Shown here: positions 45,183-55,540 of the stretch, piece by piece
Position numbering within the stretch: position 1 is the first letter of the stretch
Layout: each line of letters opens with the position of its first letter
DNA from: Lepeophtheirus salmonis
Taxonomy: Eukaryota; Arthropoda; Copepoda; Siphonostomatoida; Caligidae
NCBI RefSeq assembly: GCF_016086655.4
Contig: NC_052132.2
Location: forward strand, 22,136,805 to 22,200,804
Length of the DNA: 64,000 bases
Direction of reading: 5' to 3'
The notes under the pieces: generated by a model
The model's input: only the letters and a program-made list of their open reading frames with translations
The model's database searches: none
Told to the model about the DNA's origin: nothing
Position numbers and translations under genes: made by a program

Positions 45183-45987
45183 AGGTTGGGAAATATGTAA
45201 TTTCGCTTTATTTCAATAGGTATCTTAAAATCATCCGATTTAACACAAATAAGCCTCGTTCTGTTTGATATCTTGTTGCGAATGTACTTCATAATTCTCT
45301 TCTCGTAGTAACCACTGTCCCTATTGGCAACACACTAGGACGACCAATTTTCACAAGCCTCTATTTAGGCTAAATTTGTACCCCCAAGCGCATTGGCCAT
45401 AGACAGCAGTCCCTTGGTTCCAAGTCTGGACTAAAGGGTGAATGCATTAGAACTTTCCATCCAAGCTCCAGGAGCGTCATCAAATATGTGTACGGCCTGG
45501 AATTGTCTTGATAAAAAACGATTTCTCTCCTATTCAGCAATCCTGGCCGCTTTTGCTCTAACACCAGCTTCAGACGGTCAAGTTATTCATAGTAGAGGGT
45601 AGAATTGTGCAGTCGAAATAGGGGAGCGACTCATAGTTGATTATTGCCTCTAAATTTCATCGAACACAAAGCAATACTTTGCTGGCAGTCAATCCTTGCT
45701 TGGCCACGGTCTGGAGCGCTTCCTTAACTTTCGATCACGATCTTTGTCACTTGAGATTGAGGTAAGTAGTTGTTTTCCTCACAATTTGCTTCCGAATTGG
45801 AATTTCTTCTATTGAGACTTTCATACTCTACGCACGATAATTCACGACTGAACCGGCCAAGTGGGACACAGAATCATTTGTAGTATAAATTTACACCATT
45901 ACAACACTTTATCTTATCCTATGTGAGCAATAATGACCAAGATATACTAATTTAAAAAATGTGTACAAAAGGTAACCCCCTGCCTAA
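45183..45987 (-). mobile_element. Shortened mos-like mariner with both ends, minus strand
   Basis: An 805-bp minus-strand element. Its 5' side on the minus strand reads TTAGGCAGGGGGTTACCTTT, with the same downstream leader as the element at 37104 (for example GGTTCAGTCGTGAATTATCG). The second and third catalytic blocks are clear in 45370-45564: REIVFYQDNSRPYTYLMTLL (Asp kept) then LGWKVLMHSPFSPDLEPRDC (SPDLAPSD, Asp kept). The C-terminus continues as ATRYQTERGLFVLNR, decayed. The region before QDNSRP is reduced and scrambled, including the first Asp. The left end is AGGTTGGGAAATATGTAATT. The two catalytic blocks are the best preserved among the mos-like copies here. Confidence 0.85.
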
Positions 45988-46424
45988 GCTTTTATGAAGA
46001 ACCCTCACAAACAGTAATTGTTTTTTATATTCCTCAATCATCTTAAAAAACTAAGTTTTGGAGTGGAATTGAACATCTTAATATGACTTATGATATATTA
46101 TTTTATATACATACATATTGTTCTTGGCTGACACTTTTCGTTTAGGGGAGACATCTCTAAAAAGGAAAAAGATTATCTTTCTTTCTCAAGTACAACTTTG
46201 ATAAGTTATTATGTGATTATCATCACCCATTGTTTATTAATTATTCACTAGGTGTTATTTAAAGAGTTGTAAATTATAAGCATTTTCCAATTTCTAGCAG
46301 GCTATTTTTTTAGTAGCTGGCAAAATGAAAAGTATTATGTGTTTTTTATTTTTTTAAATTTGAAGAGATAACATGAAAGTCTACAATAACTGCTAGTATA
46401 TGTACGAGTTGCAGTGATGATTTG
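45988..46424. other. AT-rich spacer, nothing recognised
   Basis: No recognisable feature. Confidence 0.5.
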
Positions 46425-46612
46425 TTGCGGAGTTATAAGGGTAAGTCCTTATTGGACTCAAAGTAGAATCGACGATCGATTTCGGAGAAATTCTTGTCTA
46501 TTTCATTCTTTGATAGAGAATGGGACTGAGTTTATTTCCATCCTCTTATAGCTGATTGAAGATGATATAATAAAACTTCGTTACAGCTGAGTGGCTATCC
46601 TCTAAAATATTG
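46425..46612 (-). repeat. R1 dispersed repeat, copy G (interrupted)
   Basis: Minus-strand R1. In reverse complement: AATATTTTAGAGGATAGCCA, CTCAGCTGTAACGAAGTTTT, GAAATAGACAAGAATTTC, CTACTTTGAGTCCAATAAGG and ACTTACCCTTATAACTCCGC. It is cut at its 5' side by the SINE at 46618, and the missing left part resumes at 46855. Confidence 0.8.
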
Positions 46613-46617
46613 TTATT

Positions 46618-46845
46618 GAACGACGTAACTCAATGGACAACACGCTTGCATGAAATTATTCTCTTTAACTTAATCTATGTAGGTTCACGTCTCAGTCGAT
46701 CTTAGAGGAGTAACTATATTTTATATACTTATGGACTTCAAGAACAATTCCTAGGTCAGATGGACTAATTGTAAAACTATAATGTTTACTAATACTAAAT
46801 CAGTGGCACTCAACCTGGCCAATTAATGAAGTATTAAATAAAAAT
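46618..46845 (+). mobile_element. tRNA-like SINE, copy 2 (inserted in R1)
   Basis: Starts GAACGACGTAACTCAATGGA, with an A-box-like TAACTCAATGGACAACACGC and a B-box-like GGTTCACGTCTCAG, then ACAATTCCTAGGTCAGATGG as in copies 1 and 3. It has a 30-bp insertion after the tRNA-like head relative to copy 1. The right end is A-rich (AAATAAAAATGAATAT). R1 sequence lies on both sides, so this copy gives the outer limits of the SINE. Possible imperfect target duplication: ATATTGTTATT before and ATATATATTATT after. Confidence 0.7.
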
Positions 46846-46854
46846 GAATATATA

Positions 46855-46880
46855 TTATTCAAATTGTCAGGGTTACCAAT
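46855..46880 (-). repeat. R1 left end displaced by SINE
   Basis: AAATTGTCAGGGTTACCAAT is the reverse complement of the R1 start ATGGTAACCCTGACAATTT. It is the continuation of copy G after the SINE insertion. Confidence 0.75.
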
Positions 46881-48179
46881 TCATTATTTGTAAAATTTCT
46901 TTATGATTTTATATAGTCATAGTGCAACAATGTAACTCTTTAAAATATGAATATATTGATTAAATAACTCTCCTTACCTGACAATCCAATTCTTGAGTTT
47001 TGAAAAGTGTACAATTTCCTTACCAAAACATTGCCCCATGATGAAGAACTTAATTGTTGCTTTAAAAATTATAATCAAGTATCTATTTCGAAAAGAAAAA
47101 TTGAATAGCTAAAACTTATTTGATATCCTAGAATACTTTTATTTATGGACAGCCACATTGTTGATCAAAAAAGTGTCATTTTCCCATGTGGTTTAAAGGG
47201 AGGGAAGTAATAATGGATCTTTACCCTTCCTTCATGAGTCATGAAATGTCCCAATGTACATCATGATATTTTGAAAAGGAAGGGGGAAATGAGAAGGAGC
47301 ATCTTAAGGTAGTAGTTGTATATAGAAAAATTTGTGAAAGCCATAGGTCGTTATCTAGGAATTTAATCTTACAATGGTGAAAGTAGAATAATATACATAT
47401 TAATTAAGTCAAAAGGAGGTCATTACAGCTCTTACTTTGAAAATAAAGCCCTCTGTTCTAAAAATCATGAATTATTTATATAACATAAAATAGACATTGT
47501 AATAAATCTATGAAAATTGATTTTTTTTTTTTGCAAAAAAAAAAAATGTTGTCTATTAATCCAATTCAATTTCTATTTACAAGTAAATGAATTATTGATA
47601 TTCTGACCGAATAAATACAATATAAATAAATCCATTGGTTTATGTAACAAACTTGTCAAAATTTGCAAAAAAATAAATATATATATATATAAGAATACCC
47701 TGTACAAATATTCAATAAAAAAATCGATAATTTTTGCTAGTTCTTAATCAGATATATATTTACGTAGAGATATCAAATAAGTTTGCCATTCATTTATTAC
47801 GACAGAAAGTAATATTTTTTTCTGTTAAAATGTAGTCATAATTATCCAATTTATTGATATTTTTTTTTTTAAATAAGCACTCACACATTCAAAATAAGCC
47901 ATTAATATATATATATATATAAACGTCTGTTCAGCAACACTTACATTGCTGTACTGAATGAGTAAACAGGAGGAAGGGGGTGTTCAGCTCCCTCTTTTTC
48001 TTTTTGTTCGTTTCCTCTTTCTTTTGCAATGACGAAATAAACGTTTGGCTTTTTATTCTTTTTTGTTGTTGTTGAACCATAGCGTGGACTATGTCATGTT
48101 GTAGGAGGAATATTAAAAAGGAGAGACACAGGGAATAGAAAAAGAAAGACTCTAATGAATAACAACTATGTATATTTAG
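46881..48179. other. AT-rich spacer with TA repeats
   Basis: Contains TA microsatellites near 47676-47691 and 47907-47921 and T/A runs near 47520-47547. No coding signal. Confidence 0.5.
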
Positions 48180-48427
48180 GGTTGTGTCGGTCCGTTCTGT
48201 CCAATCTTAGGAACAGTCCTATAGGTCTTTCGTATCTTTTTTTTAGACAGTCTGTCCTTATGACTGTCAGTACCTGAACTAATTAAACAAAGAATAAATA
48301 AAGTTAATCAATGTCATCATGGACCAAACTTAACAAGTTTTTAGGACTCATATGGAAGAATGAACTGTACCAAGACTGAAGTGGAAAGAAACTATAGTCT
48401 TCAGTCCTAAATTAGGACCAACACAAT
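48180..48427. mobile_element. MITE-like element, copy 1
   Basis: About 248 bp with inverted ends: GTTGTGTCGGTCCG on the left and AGGACCAACACAAT on the right (12 of 14 positions pair). Internal sequence is non-coding and includes CTGTCCTTATGACTGTCAGT, itself palindrome-like. A diverged second copy follows at 48490. Confidence 0.7.
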
Positions 48428-48489
48428 GCTATTCCTAAGTTCTCCAGCAAAGGCGATATAATATACTTTATTTTGTGTAGGTTCTTAGT

Positions 48490-48712
48490 TATTCGTGCAA
48501 GTTCATTGCAATCTTGGGATCGCTCATATCAGGCTTTTTTGGATTGATCCCTAAGACTATCTGTCCTTAAGGACAGTCAGTAATTGAAATAATTAAACAA
48601 AGAAGAAATAAAGTTGTGGAAAGTTATCAAGGACTTTTTAAAACAGATATACAGAACTGAGCTTGACCGGACCAGGAATGTAGTCTACAGTCCTAAATAG
48701 AGACGTGCACAA
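48490..48712. mobile_element. MITE-like element, copy 2 (diverged)
   Basis: Same orientation as copy 1. Shares CTGTCCTTAAGGACAGTCAG, AATTAAACAAAGAAGAAATA, a TCAAGGACTTTTTA-type stretch and ACAGTCCTAAATAG before a GTGCACAACAC end. The left end has decayed. Confidence 0.65.
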
Positions 48713-49570
48713 CACTATCTATATTGTAGAATAGAAGTTAGTTCATCAGACAATTGATTTTACTTCTCTTTCTATGCATTAAATATTCTTAATAGATATA
48801 TTGTACTCTCAACATAATATGGTGTGTTGATTAACATCCCCTCTTGTCTCCTAACATAGGGTATATAGAGTGTTATCAAATCCTACTCCGTATGCTTAAT
48901 ATCTGAAAAGAAAAATAAACAGCTAATACATTCAACCATATTTATAGCACTACATTATATATACTCGGTCGGCCACACCCTTTCTTCCATTTGCCATGAT
49001 TTTTTGACTAATCATTAAAGGGTATATTATTGTACATGTGATACAAAAGAAAGCCGTTCTACATAATATGATATATAAAAAATGCCTTCAATGCAAAATT
49101 AACCTTTACAAATATTATACCTAAAATCTTAAGGTAATTAATTTGTTTTTTTTAATATTGGTTCCAAGAATGTGGTTTTTTTTCACATTAATTACAACAA
49201 CAATACTTAAATCATTTAACAATACTTAAACTAATAAAAATGTTTATAGGATCACTATAAAAAAATATTTGACGAAATTAATCAATATACAAATTTCAAC
49301 ACTCTACTTCTTTTTATTTATCTAACGAGTATCACATTCTCATCAAAACTTGATATTGATATCTTGACCATCTTCTCCATCCCTTGAGGTATTGCCTTTT
49401 TATTACTCTACCTTGCTGCGTACATGACTCACTGTATTTTTGCTATAAATACTTCTATTTTGAATTTTTGACATAAAACCAATCTCCCTTCGTGATTCTG
49501 CAGTTCCATTTTTTCTGTTCTATTTCATTCACTCTGTTAATTAATTGCCGAACGGACGGAGTATTTATCT
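48713..49570. other. AT-rich spacer, nothing recognised
   Basis: AT-rich sequence without recognisable motif. Confidence 0.5.
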
Positions 49571-49648
49571 TCTATCTATACAAGTAAAATTTCTCATTTT
49601 ACCGACGTCTTATTACTCTGGGCAATGCCGGGTAGTACCGATACTTAG
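49571..49648 (+). mobile_element. Helitron-like terminal sequence, copy 1
   Basis: TCTATCTATACAAGTAAAAT near the left and CTGGGCAATGCCGGGTAGTA near the right resemble the 5' TC and 3' hairpin-type ends of short animal Helitrons (CCGGGCAACGCCGGG...CTAGT). The last bases read CTTAG rather than CTAG. At under 80 bp it could only be a minimal or internally collapsed copy. Confidence 0.4.
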
Positions 49649-50934
49649 TCAAACTAAAGATTTATTTTTTCTACTTTTTTGCCAACGGAACCATTTTTGT
49701 TTTCATGTCTTCCAACATTTTCACAAAAACATAATTTATGTAGCAGTCTAAAGTGGCATTTATGAGGATTTTCAGTTTATACCTACATATGAAAATAAAT
49801 GTTTATCTTTAAGAATAAAAAATAAAATATATGGGTAGGACTAGAGAAAGATGGTTTTATTTCTTCTTTTTGTACGTTTAACATTTAATCGTTGTGTGTT
49901 AGTTGTTGCTTGACTGTCTACGTACATTGAGGTTCTTTCCGACAAACAAGTTAATTCAATATACATATTGAAGAGAAGCCTTTCTAAATAAAGACATATC
50001 TTATATAAGAAATGTGGATATCATAAAAATAAGCATTTAGTCTATGTTCTCTCAGATACTAATTTTTACTACATAAAATACGTTGCATAGAAGAAACATG
50101 GACTAAAAATATCCATAAAGTCAAATTTTTCTTATAATATTAATTCATGAGAGTGAAAAATTCCCTTTAGATTTTTCCTTTGTTATTAATACAAATTGTA
50201 ACCTGGCTCTAACATTTTTGATCTGTATGTTTCTTTTTAAATTCATTTCACAAGAAATTTTAAAGTCAATACAAATACATAACACATAGGCAGAAATGTA
50301 CCTGGATTCACAAGTAGATGGTACTATTCTTTTTAAAGTACCTCATTTGCAATTGTCAATAAACAGCTGTCAAAATTTCATGACAACTTGTTCCTTAGTT
50401 TGGTGAGTTTTTGTGCGAAGTGAGACACCACTTTTTTTTATTTTCAAAGCAATGGATCAGAAAAAATAATTGTGTTTTAATTTTACACTGATTTTTGATG
50501 GAAAAACAATAACATTGAAGCTCAACAATAGCTTTAAAAAGTGGTATGGGGACTTTCTCCCATAAAGTGAATAAATTAAAAAATGAATTATATTTTTTTA
50601 TTTCAAACCAACATTGAACGAAAAAATCGTACTTTCGTTGTTATAACCTGAACTTTCAGCTCATGCGTTATCATTAATGCCCCCAGAAAATGTTTTTGCT
50701 GAAAAATTAAGTTAAAATCGTCGACAATCAGTTAAAAAGACTACCTTATCAAAAACAGATTGTCTTGAAAAGGGGGAGTTTCAAAATTTCATATTTAAAT
50801 AAGTATACAAAAAATAATAGTTTTGTTATACTTCGAAATTTGAAGCTTATACATTTGAGAGGTCCTGTGTTGAAATTTCTGTAAAGGTAGACATGTATCC
50901 CTTCTATTGTTTTTTTTTCACAGCAGGATTCAAA
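49649..50934. other. AT-rich spacer, nothing certain
   Basis: AT-rich. The stretch at 50440-50560 (for example TTTTTGATGGAAAAACAATA) has even composition and might be an old mariner N-terminus, but I could not confirm a motif. Confidence 0.35.
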
Positions 50935-51185
50935 TCTTAGGGCATCAACCCTTCTATGTGCGGGTCACACTTCAACAGAGGTGGCATAGCTTACGGGAAT
51001 GGCTCAAATAACAATCTACAATTAAGAAGAGGCTAGACCACAATGGGACCATAAAGAGGAAGGAGGGTTCTGTAAAATAGCCCATCCTTCAAAGATGCCC
51101 TGGTTCCCGTAGGATTACAGGCTCACGACATTTTGAAGGCCAAACTGTTCCCCTGGGTCTGTAGTGACTGCAATATAAGCATCCT
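50935..51185 (+). mobile_element. Possible mariner middle fragment
   Basis: Composition is less AT-rich than around it. Frames give SKMPWFP and DYRLTTF, then KAKLFPWV near 51140-51165, which resembles the KMPPxWFPxGYRLTxxxYxxxLxxKxxPWV segment between the first and second catalytic Asp of one mariner type. No QD or PD block follows, so assignment is tentative. Confidence 0.38.
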
Positions 51186-51884
51186 ATAATAATATCAGTA
51201 AGGGGATTTTCTGCTGTTCCTAATCTGTTCTTCTTTTCTATTTTTTGTATTCTTTATAATGGTATCTTAGAGTCAGTAATAAATTAGCACTCAGCATGTT
51301 TACTAGTGAGTTTCTTTTTGAGGTGTCTAAGGACACTACAGGTCCAGAAAAATTTATGGAAGATGAGGACCCACTCACACTGCAAAATTACATATACCTT
51401 CTTAGCTAATAACAAAGCTTTCTGGAACAAGAGAATGTAGCCACCATACAGTTTCAAGTTAAGAAAAATCAGATGATAGTAAATTTTTTTAACTGAAAAA
51501 AAAAATACATTACCTCTATCCAGATTTGACTGTATTATAACGACAAATAAGGGAGAAATTTACATTTTTAAGGAGATTTTTCTAATTAAGCATTTAATAA
51601 GGTAAGAACAAGATTTAATATATCGTCCTGTAAGAAATATATTTATGATGGTATAGCAGTTTTGAGTAATCGCACGAAGTTTTACTTTTGTTAGTATCAG
51701 AAAAATTCATATTTACATAAATTTATATTAAATTCGAAAAATGATTTTATTATTTTGTCTGAAGGGGAAAAATATAAATTCTTATATTTTTCATTCTTCG
51801 AATGACTATGTAGATAAAAGTAAATTATACTTCAAAGCTTAAAGATGGGTTATCACGCCTATTATACGCAGTTATACTAGTTGG
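51186..51884. other. AT-rich spacer, nothing recognised
   Basis: No recognisable feature. Confidence 0.5.
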
Positions 51885-52138
51885 AAGCATTTTGGAAATA
51901 TTAAGATAAAGGAACTGAAAATCAACATGGTAAACCTTAGTGTTTTAGGAATGTTTTGGAGAAGAGCAGCTTAGCTGTCATTACGTTTCATTAGATCAAC
52001 TACAAGCAACTGTGACGAGGAGGGGGGGGAATGAAATAAGGAAGGACAAAGGCAATTATTACTCTGATATCAATCCTCAATTATACTCAGAGTCCAACAA
52101 AAACTTACAATTAAAAATTAGCAACAAATTATTTTATG
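51885..52138 (+). repeat. R1 dispersed repeat, copy H
   Basis: GCATTTTGGAAATATTAAGA, AAATCAACATGGTAAACCTT, GGAGAAGAGCAGCTTAGCTG, CGTTTCATTAGATCAACTAC, TGTGACGAGGAGG with a G run, ATACTCAGAGTCCAACAAAA and ACTTACAATT occur in R1 order. It is followed immediately by R2 copy 2. Confidence 0.85.
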
Positions 52139-52535
52139 AGCGAATGCGATAAATTTGCCTATGTGTCATAATTTTTCTTTCTATCTCAAAATTGGAGACA
52201 TCATCAGTGGATAGTTGAAAATCAATCACGACAACCTTTAAATAATAAGAAAATAATTTTGCAAAATGGAGAATATTCATATCATTAGAGAAGGAGAAGA
52301 AGAATTTCGACTTTTTCGAGATATTCCGACAATTAACACTTTGAAGGATCATTACATTAAATTCAAGGTCTCATTATGTGGAGGAGATGGTGTGTTGATC
52401 TCTTATGAAGTATTTCGGGGTGGGACACGGAGTCGATCTGTTAACTAAGGGATGAGGCCGGTGGGGTTCACATCTCATGAAGTAAATCACTTCAACTTTT
52501 TCTTGTATGAACCATTACAGTATAATTACAGGAGG
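52139..52535 (+). repeat. R2 dispersed repeat, copy 2
   Basis: Partner of 36240-36600. This copy has an open frame of 60 codons at 52266-52448 (start MENIHIIREGEEEFRLFRDI) followed by a GGTRSRS end. The frame is not maintained in copy 1, so coding is doubtful. The right end is again TATGAACCATTACAGTATAA. Confidence 0.85.
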
Positions 52536-53173
52536 ATGGACAGAATAGGTATCATGTAGAGGAAATACTATGTCATCAAATTCATGAACTCCTGAAACAA
52601 AAAATTACTATAAACTTTCTTAAATATAAATATAAAGTACAAACTCCACGGAATGTCTAATCCTACGTGGAAACTTATTTGACGAGATGGAATGCGTGGA
52701 GATCCATCGCCTCCTACTCAATAATATAAACTTATTTAAAAAGTAGCATTGATTCAACTTAAGAGCCATCTTGCAAGTAAAAATAATTCATAAAAAGATG
52801 TCACTGGGTGTACTGTATATATTGCTCCCTGATATACCAAGACACTATAAGAAAAACAGAGAGTATAATATACAGGATATAAAAGAAATAAGATTATTCT
52901 TAGTGTTAAGTTTTTCTTATATTAAAAAAGAAAAAAAAACTTGTACTTAATACAAATTTAAAAAAATGTGTATTACTTTAAATGAGGTTTAAAACCGAGC
53001 TTAAGTCAAATCTCAAGTCATATGATTTATTTTTTTCTCAATCTGTTAATAGTATTTTTGTTATTTCTTAAGGAGATAATGTTTAAAAAATGAATAAGTA
53101 GCTTCGTGTGAGTTTACTCATGAAAAACACATTTTAAACCTAAGATTTGTTGGAGTGTTATCTTAATTTATTA
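52536..53173. other. AT-rich spacer, nothing recognised
   Basis: No recognisable feature. Confidence 0.5.
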
Positions 53174-53239
53174 TTAGAGTAAAATTGGTTTGTTTGTCAA
53201 CGCCTAATAACTGTGGGCAATGCTGTATACTACCGCTAG
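53174..53239 (+). mobile_element. Helitron-like terminal sequence, copy 2
   Basis: AGAGTAAAATTGGTTTGTTT, CAACGCCTAATAACTGTGGG and CAATGCTGTATACTACCGCT then AGT align with 49571-49648. Here the end is CTAG followed by T, the expected Helitron 3' border (CTRR, insertion between A and T). Confidence 0.42.
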
Positions 53240-54236
53240 TAAATAATAAATGAGTTTTTATTATCAAAGTATTAGTTTACCAGTAACATATTAACTATTT
53301 CCTACATATAGTTACTAAGTATTTATGAAAGTTATTAAATATTTTCTGACAAAATTGAACATAAGATGTTATGTAAAAAATTATTTCCTGATATGAAAAT
53401 TTATTAAATTTAAATGATTTATTATTTAGTTATATTTATGCTAAAATTTAAGAAATGAGACAGTACCAACTAAACTTGTTTATTCAAGCGAGAGATACAA
53501 ATATGAAACGTCATTATATTTTATTAAAAATATGACAACATAAAAGTTATTAGATTAATTTGTACATTAAATTAAGCTCATTAAACAAGTCTTTGTCCTA
53601 TAGATTTTAGAATAGTCAGTAAAAATAGACACAACCTTTATAATTCATTTAAAAAAATGATAACCAAAATACTTGCAATACGCAAGAATCCAACCTCATT
53701 AATTAGGTCATCCTAGTTAAAAAAGAATTCCACAAAATCTAAAAATTTTGAAAAACAACAAATGTTTCTTTCTCCCGTCATCAAGCTGAGAAAATTAGGT
53801 CTTTTAAATATATGTCTGGAACTTTGTGATAACATATTTTCTCATTCATTATTTTATAACATTGACATCATACGTTCATTTTTTTTAATCAAGTGGTATT
53901 TTTTTTCTATGCCAACTATTATTAATAACAACATATGTTGTAAGTGAAAATAAGTGAGGTATGACATCACTAGCATAAAAACTTTTCTGTTGAAAACTTG
54001 AACGTCACAAAAATCTACATGTCTGAATATATAATTAGTCCCGATTTTCTAAGCAATTCCCAGCACAAAAATTAACTTGCTTTCCATTTTTTTGCCTTTG
54101 AAGATATACCCACCAATATTTTCTTAATAAAAAAATCACAAATGATTTTTAAAATTTATCATGACATGACTTTTGTAAAAATTCCCATCAAATCGCAAGC
54201 TGTGAGCATTTTTTTAAGTGGAAACGTAAGTATGCC
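53240..54236. other. AT-rich spacer, nothing recognised
   Basis: No recognisable feature; the frame at 53762-53947 looks like chance. Confidence 0.5.
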
Positions 54237-54412
54237 GAATTAAATGACTAGCTCAATTGGACCAAGCACGGGAGAAATTATTATATTTTACTATATGAAA
54301 CACTTCAAAAGACAATTTCTAGGTCAGATGGAGTAACTATAATACAGTAAAATTTACTTTTACTTATGGAGTTAATCAGTTCAACTCCATTCAACCAATT
54401 AAAGGAAAATTT
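54237..54412 (+). mobile_element. tRNA-like SINE, copy 3
   Basis: ACTAGCTCAATTGGACCAAG is the A-box-like part, and the body ACAATTTCTAGGTCAGATGG then AGTAACTATAATACAGTAAA matches copies 1 and 2. The B-box-like segment is deleted, leaving GGGAGAAATTATTATATTTT joined to the body. Confidence 0.62.
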
Positions 54413-55540
54413 GAAAAAAATGTAGTATTGGCTCAAAATACATATTAATTTTCAATTATAAATGAAATCATGAGTAGTAAAGAAGAGTAAGTGACATATA
54501 ACGTTAATGACATGAAAAACTTGATGTCAAAAATCATCCTACTTAAAAAAGCAATTTCTTAAGCAATCCTTTATTTTTAACAACTCTTATATAAATACAC
54601 ATTCGCACTCAGAAGAGTAATATTTATCTATTAAGGCGAACTTGTTAAGTCATGTAGAGTTCTCATAAATAGTATACTTATGTATATATTCCATGAAAAA
54701 ACTTTTTTTTCCGAAAAGTAGCATGCCTTGTGAATATTCAAATTTATCACTGATCGGTCTCACACTTGGTTCCGACTTCTACATATGAGCTTGAATTACG
54801 TTATATTATTTATTTGTGTTAAAATGTATAGTTTACAAATAGCTACAAATTTAACAAAAAAAAAAAGAGGATTACACAATGGGTACAGGATGAAACCCAC
54901 ATTTATTATCGTTATTAAAGCTGTAGAACACGAAAATGACCATTAAAACTTTCAAGCACTACAGGTTTGGCATTTAATGCCTTCTTTTAAAAAAATCAAC
55001 TTTTTCAGGTATAGCTACGATTCAGGGCCATATTTCGACATGGATGAAAATCAAAGTAAATAACAATTGATACATTCAGCAATTAAAATATGAATTATTT
55101 ATTACTTTAATATAATTTATTATTATTTTATATCTTGATTACAATTAGTAAAAAAATATATATAACCACCAAAAAATCGAGTAAAATGAAGGACCTAAAA
55201 ACGATGCGAATATCTTTTTTATTTCTTATTCCAGTGCTTTATATCGTAGCTGAAGTTATAGAATAGACTTTACATTTCAATTTTTTTTAAATTGTATTTA
55301 AAAAAGGTCGATTTTGATTGATTTTTGGTAAATTTAGTTTATTATATTTACAAAGGAATTTTCATAAAATAAGCTGGTTAGTTTGCGTTGAATACATATT
55401 ACAATAATATTCGGGGGGTAATTGAACTCTTCATAAGTCTTGAAGTAATAATATATACTAATTTGAAAAAATAATTAAGATGTAAGTAGCTTAAAACAAC
55501 TTTATAGATGCTTCATATTCAAAATAATTGATGAATTATT
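54413..55540. other. AT-rich spacer, nothing recognised
   Basis: 1.1 kb AT-rich, no recognisable motif. Confidence 0.5.

Noticed and set aside
50440..50560. Possible mariner N-terminus (FDGKTITLKLNNSF)
   Set aside because: The resemblance to known N-terminal helix-turn-helix regions was too weak and no terminal repeat was found.
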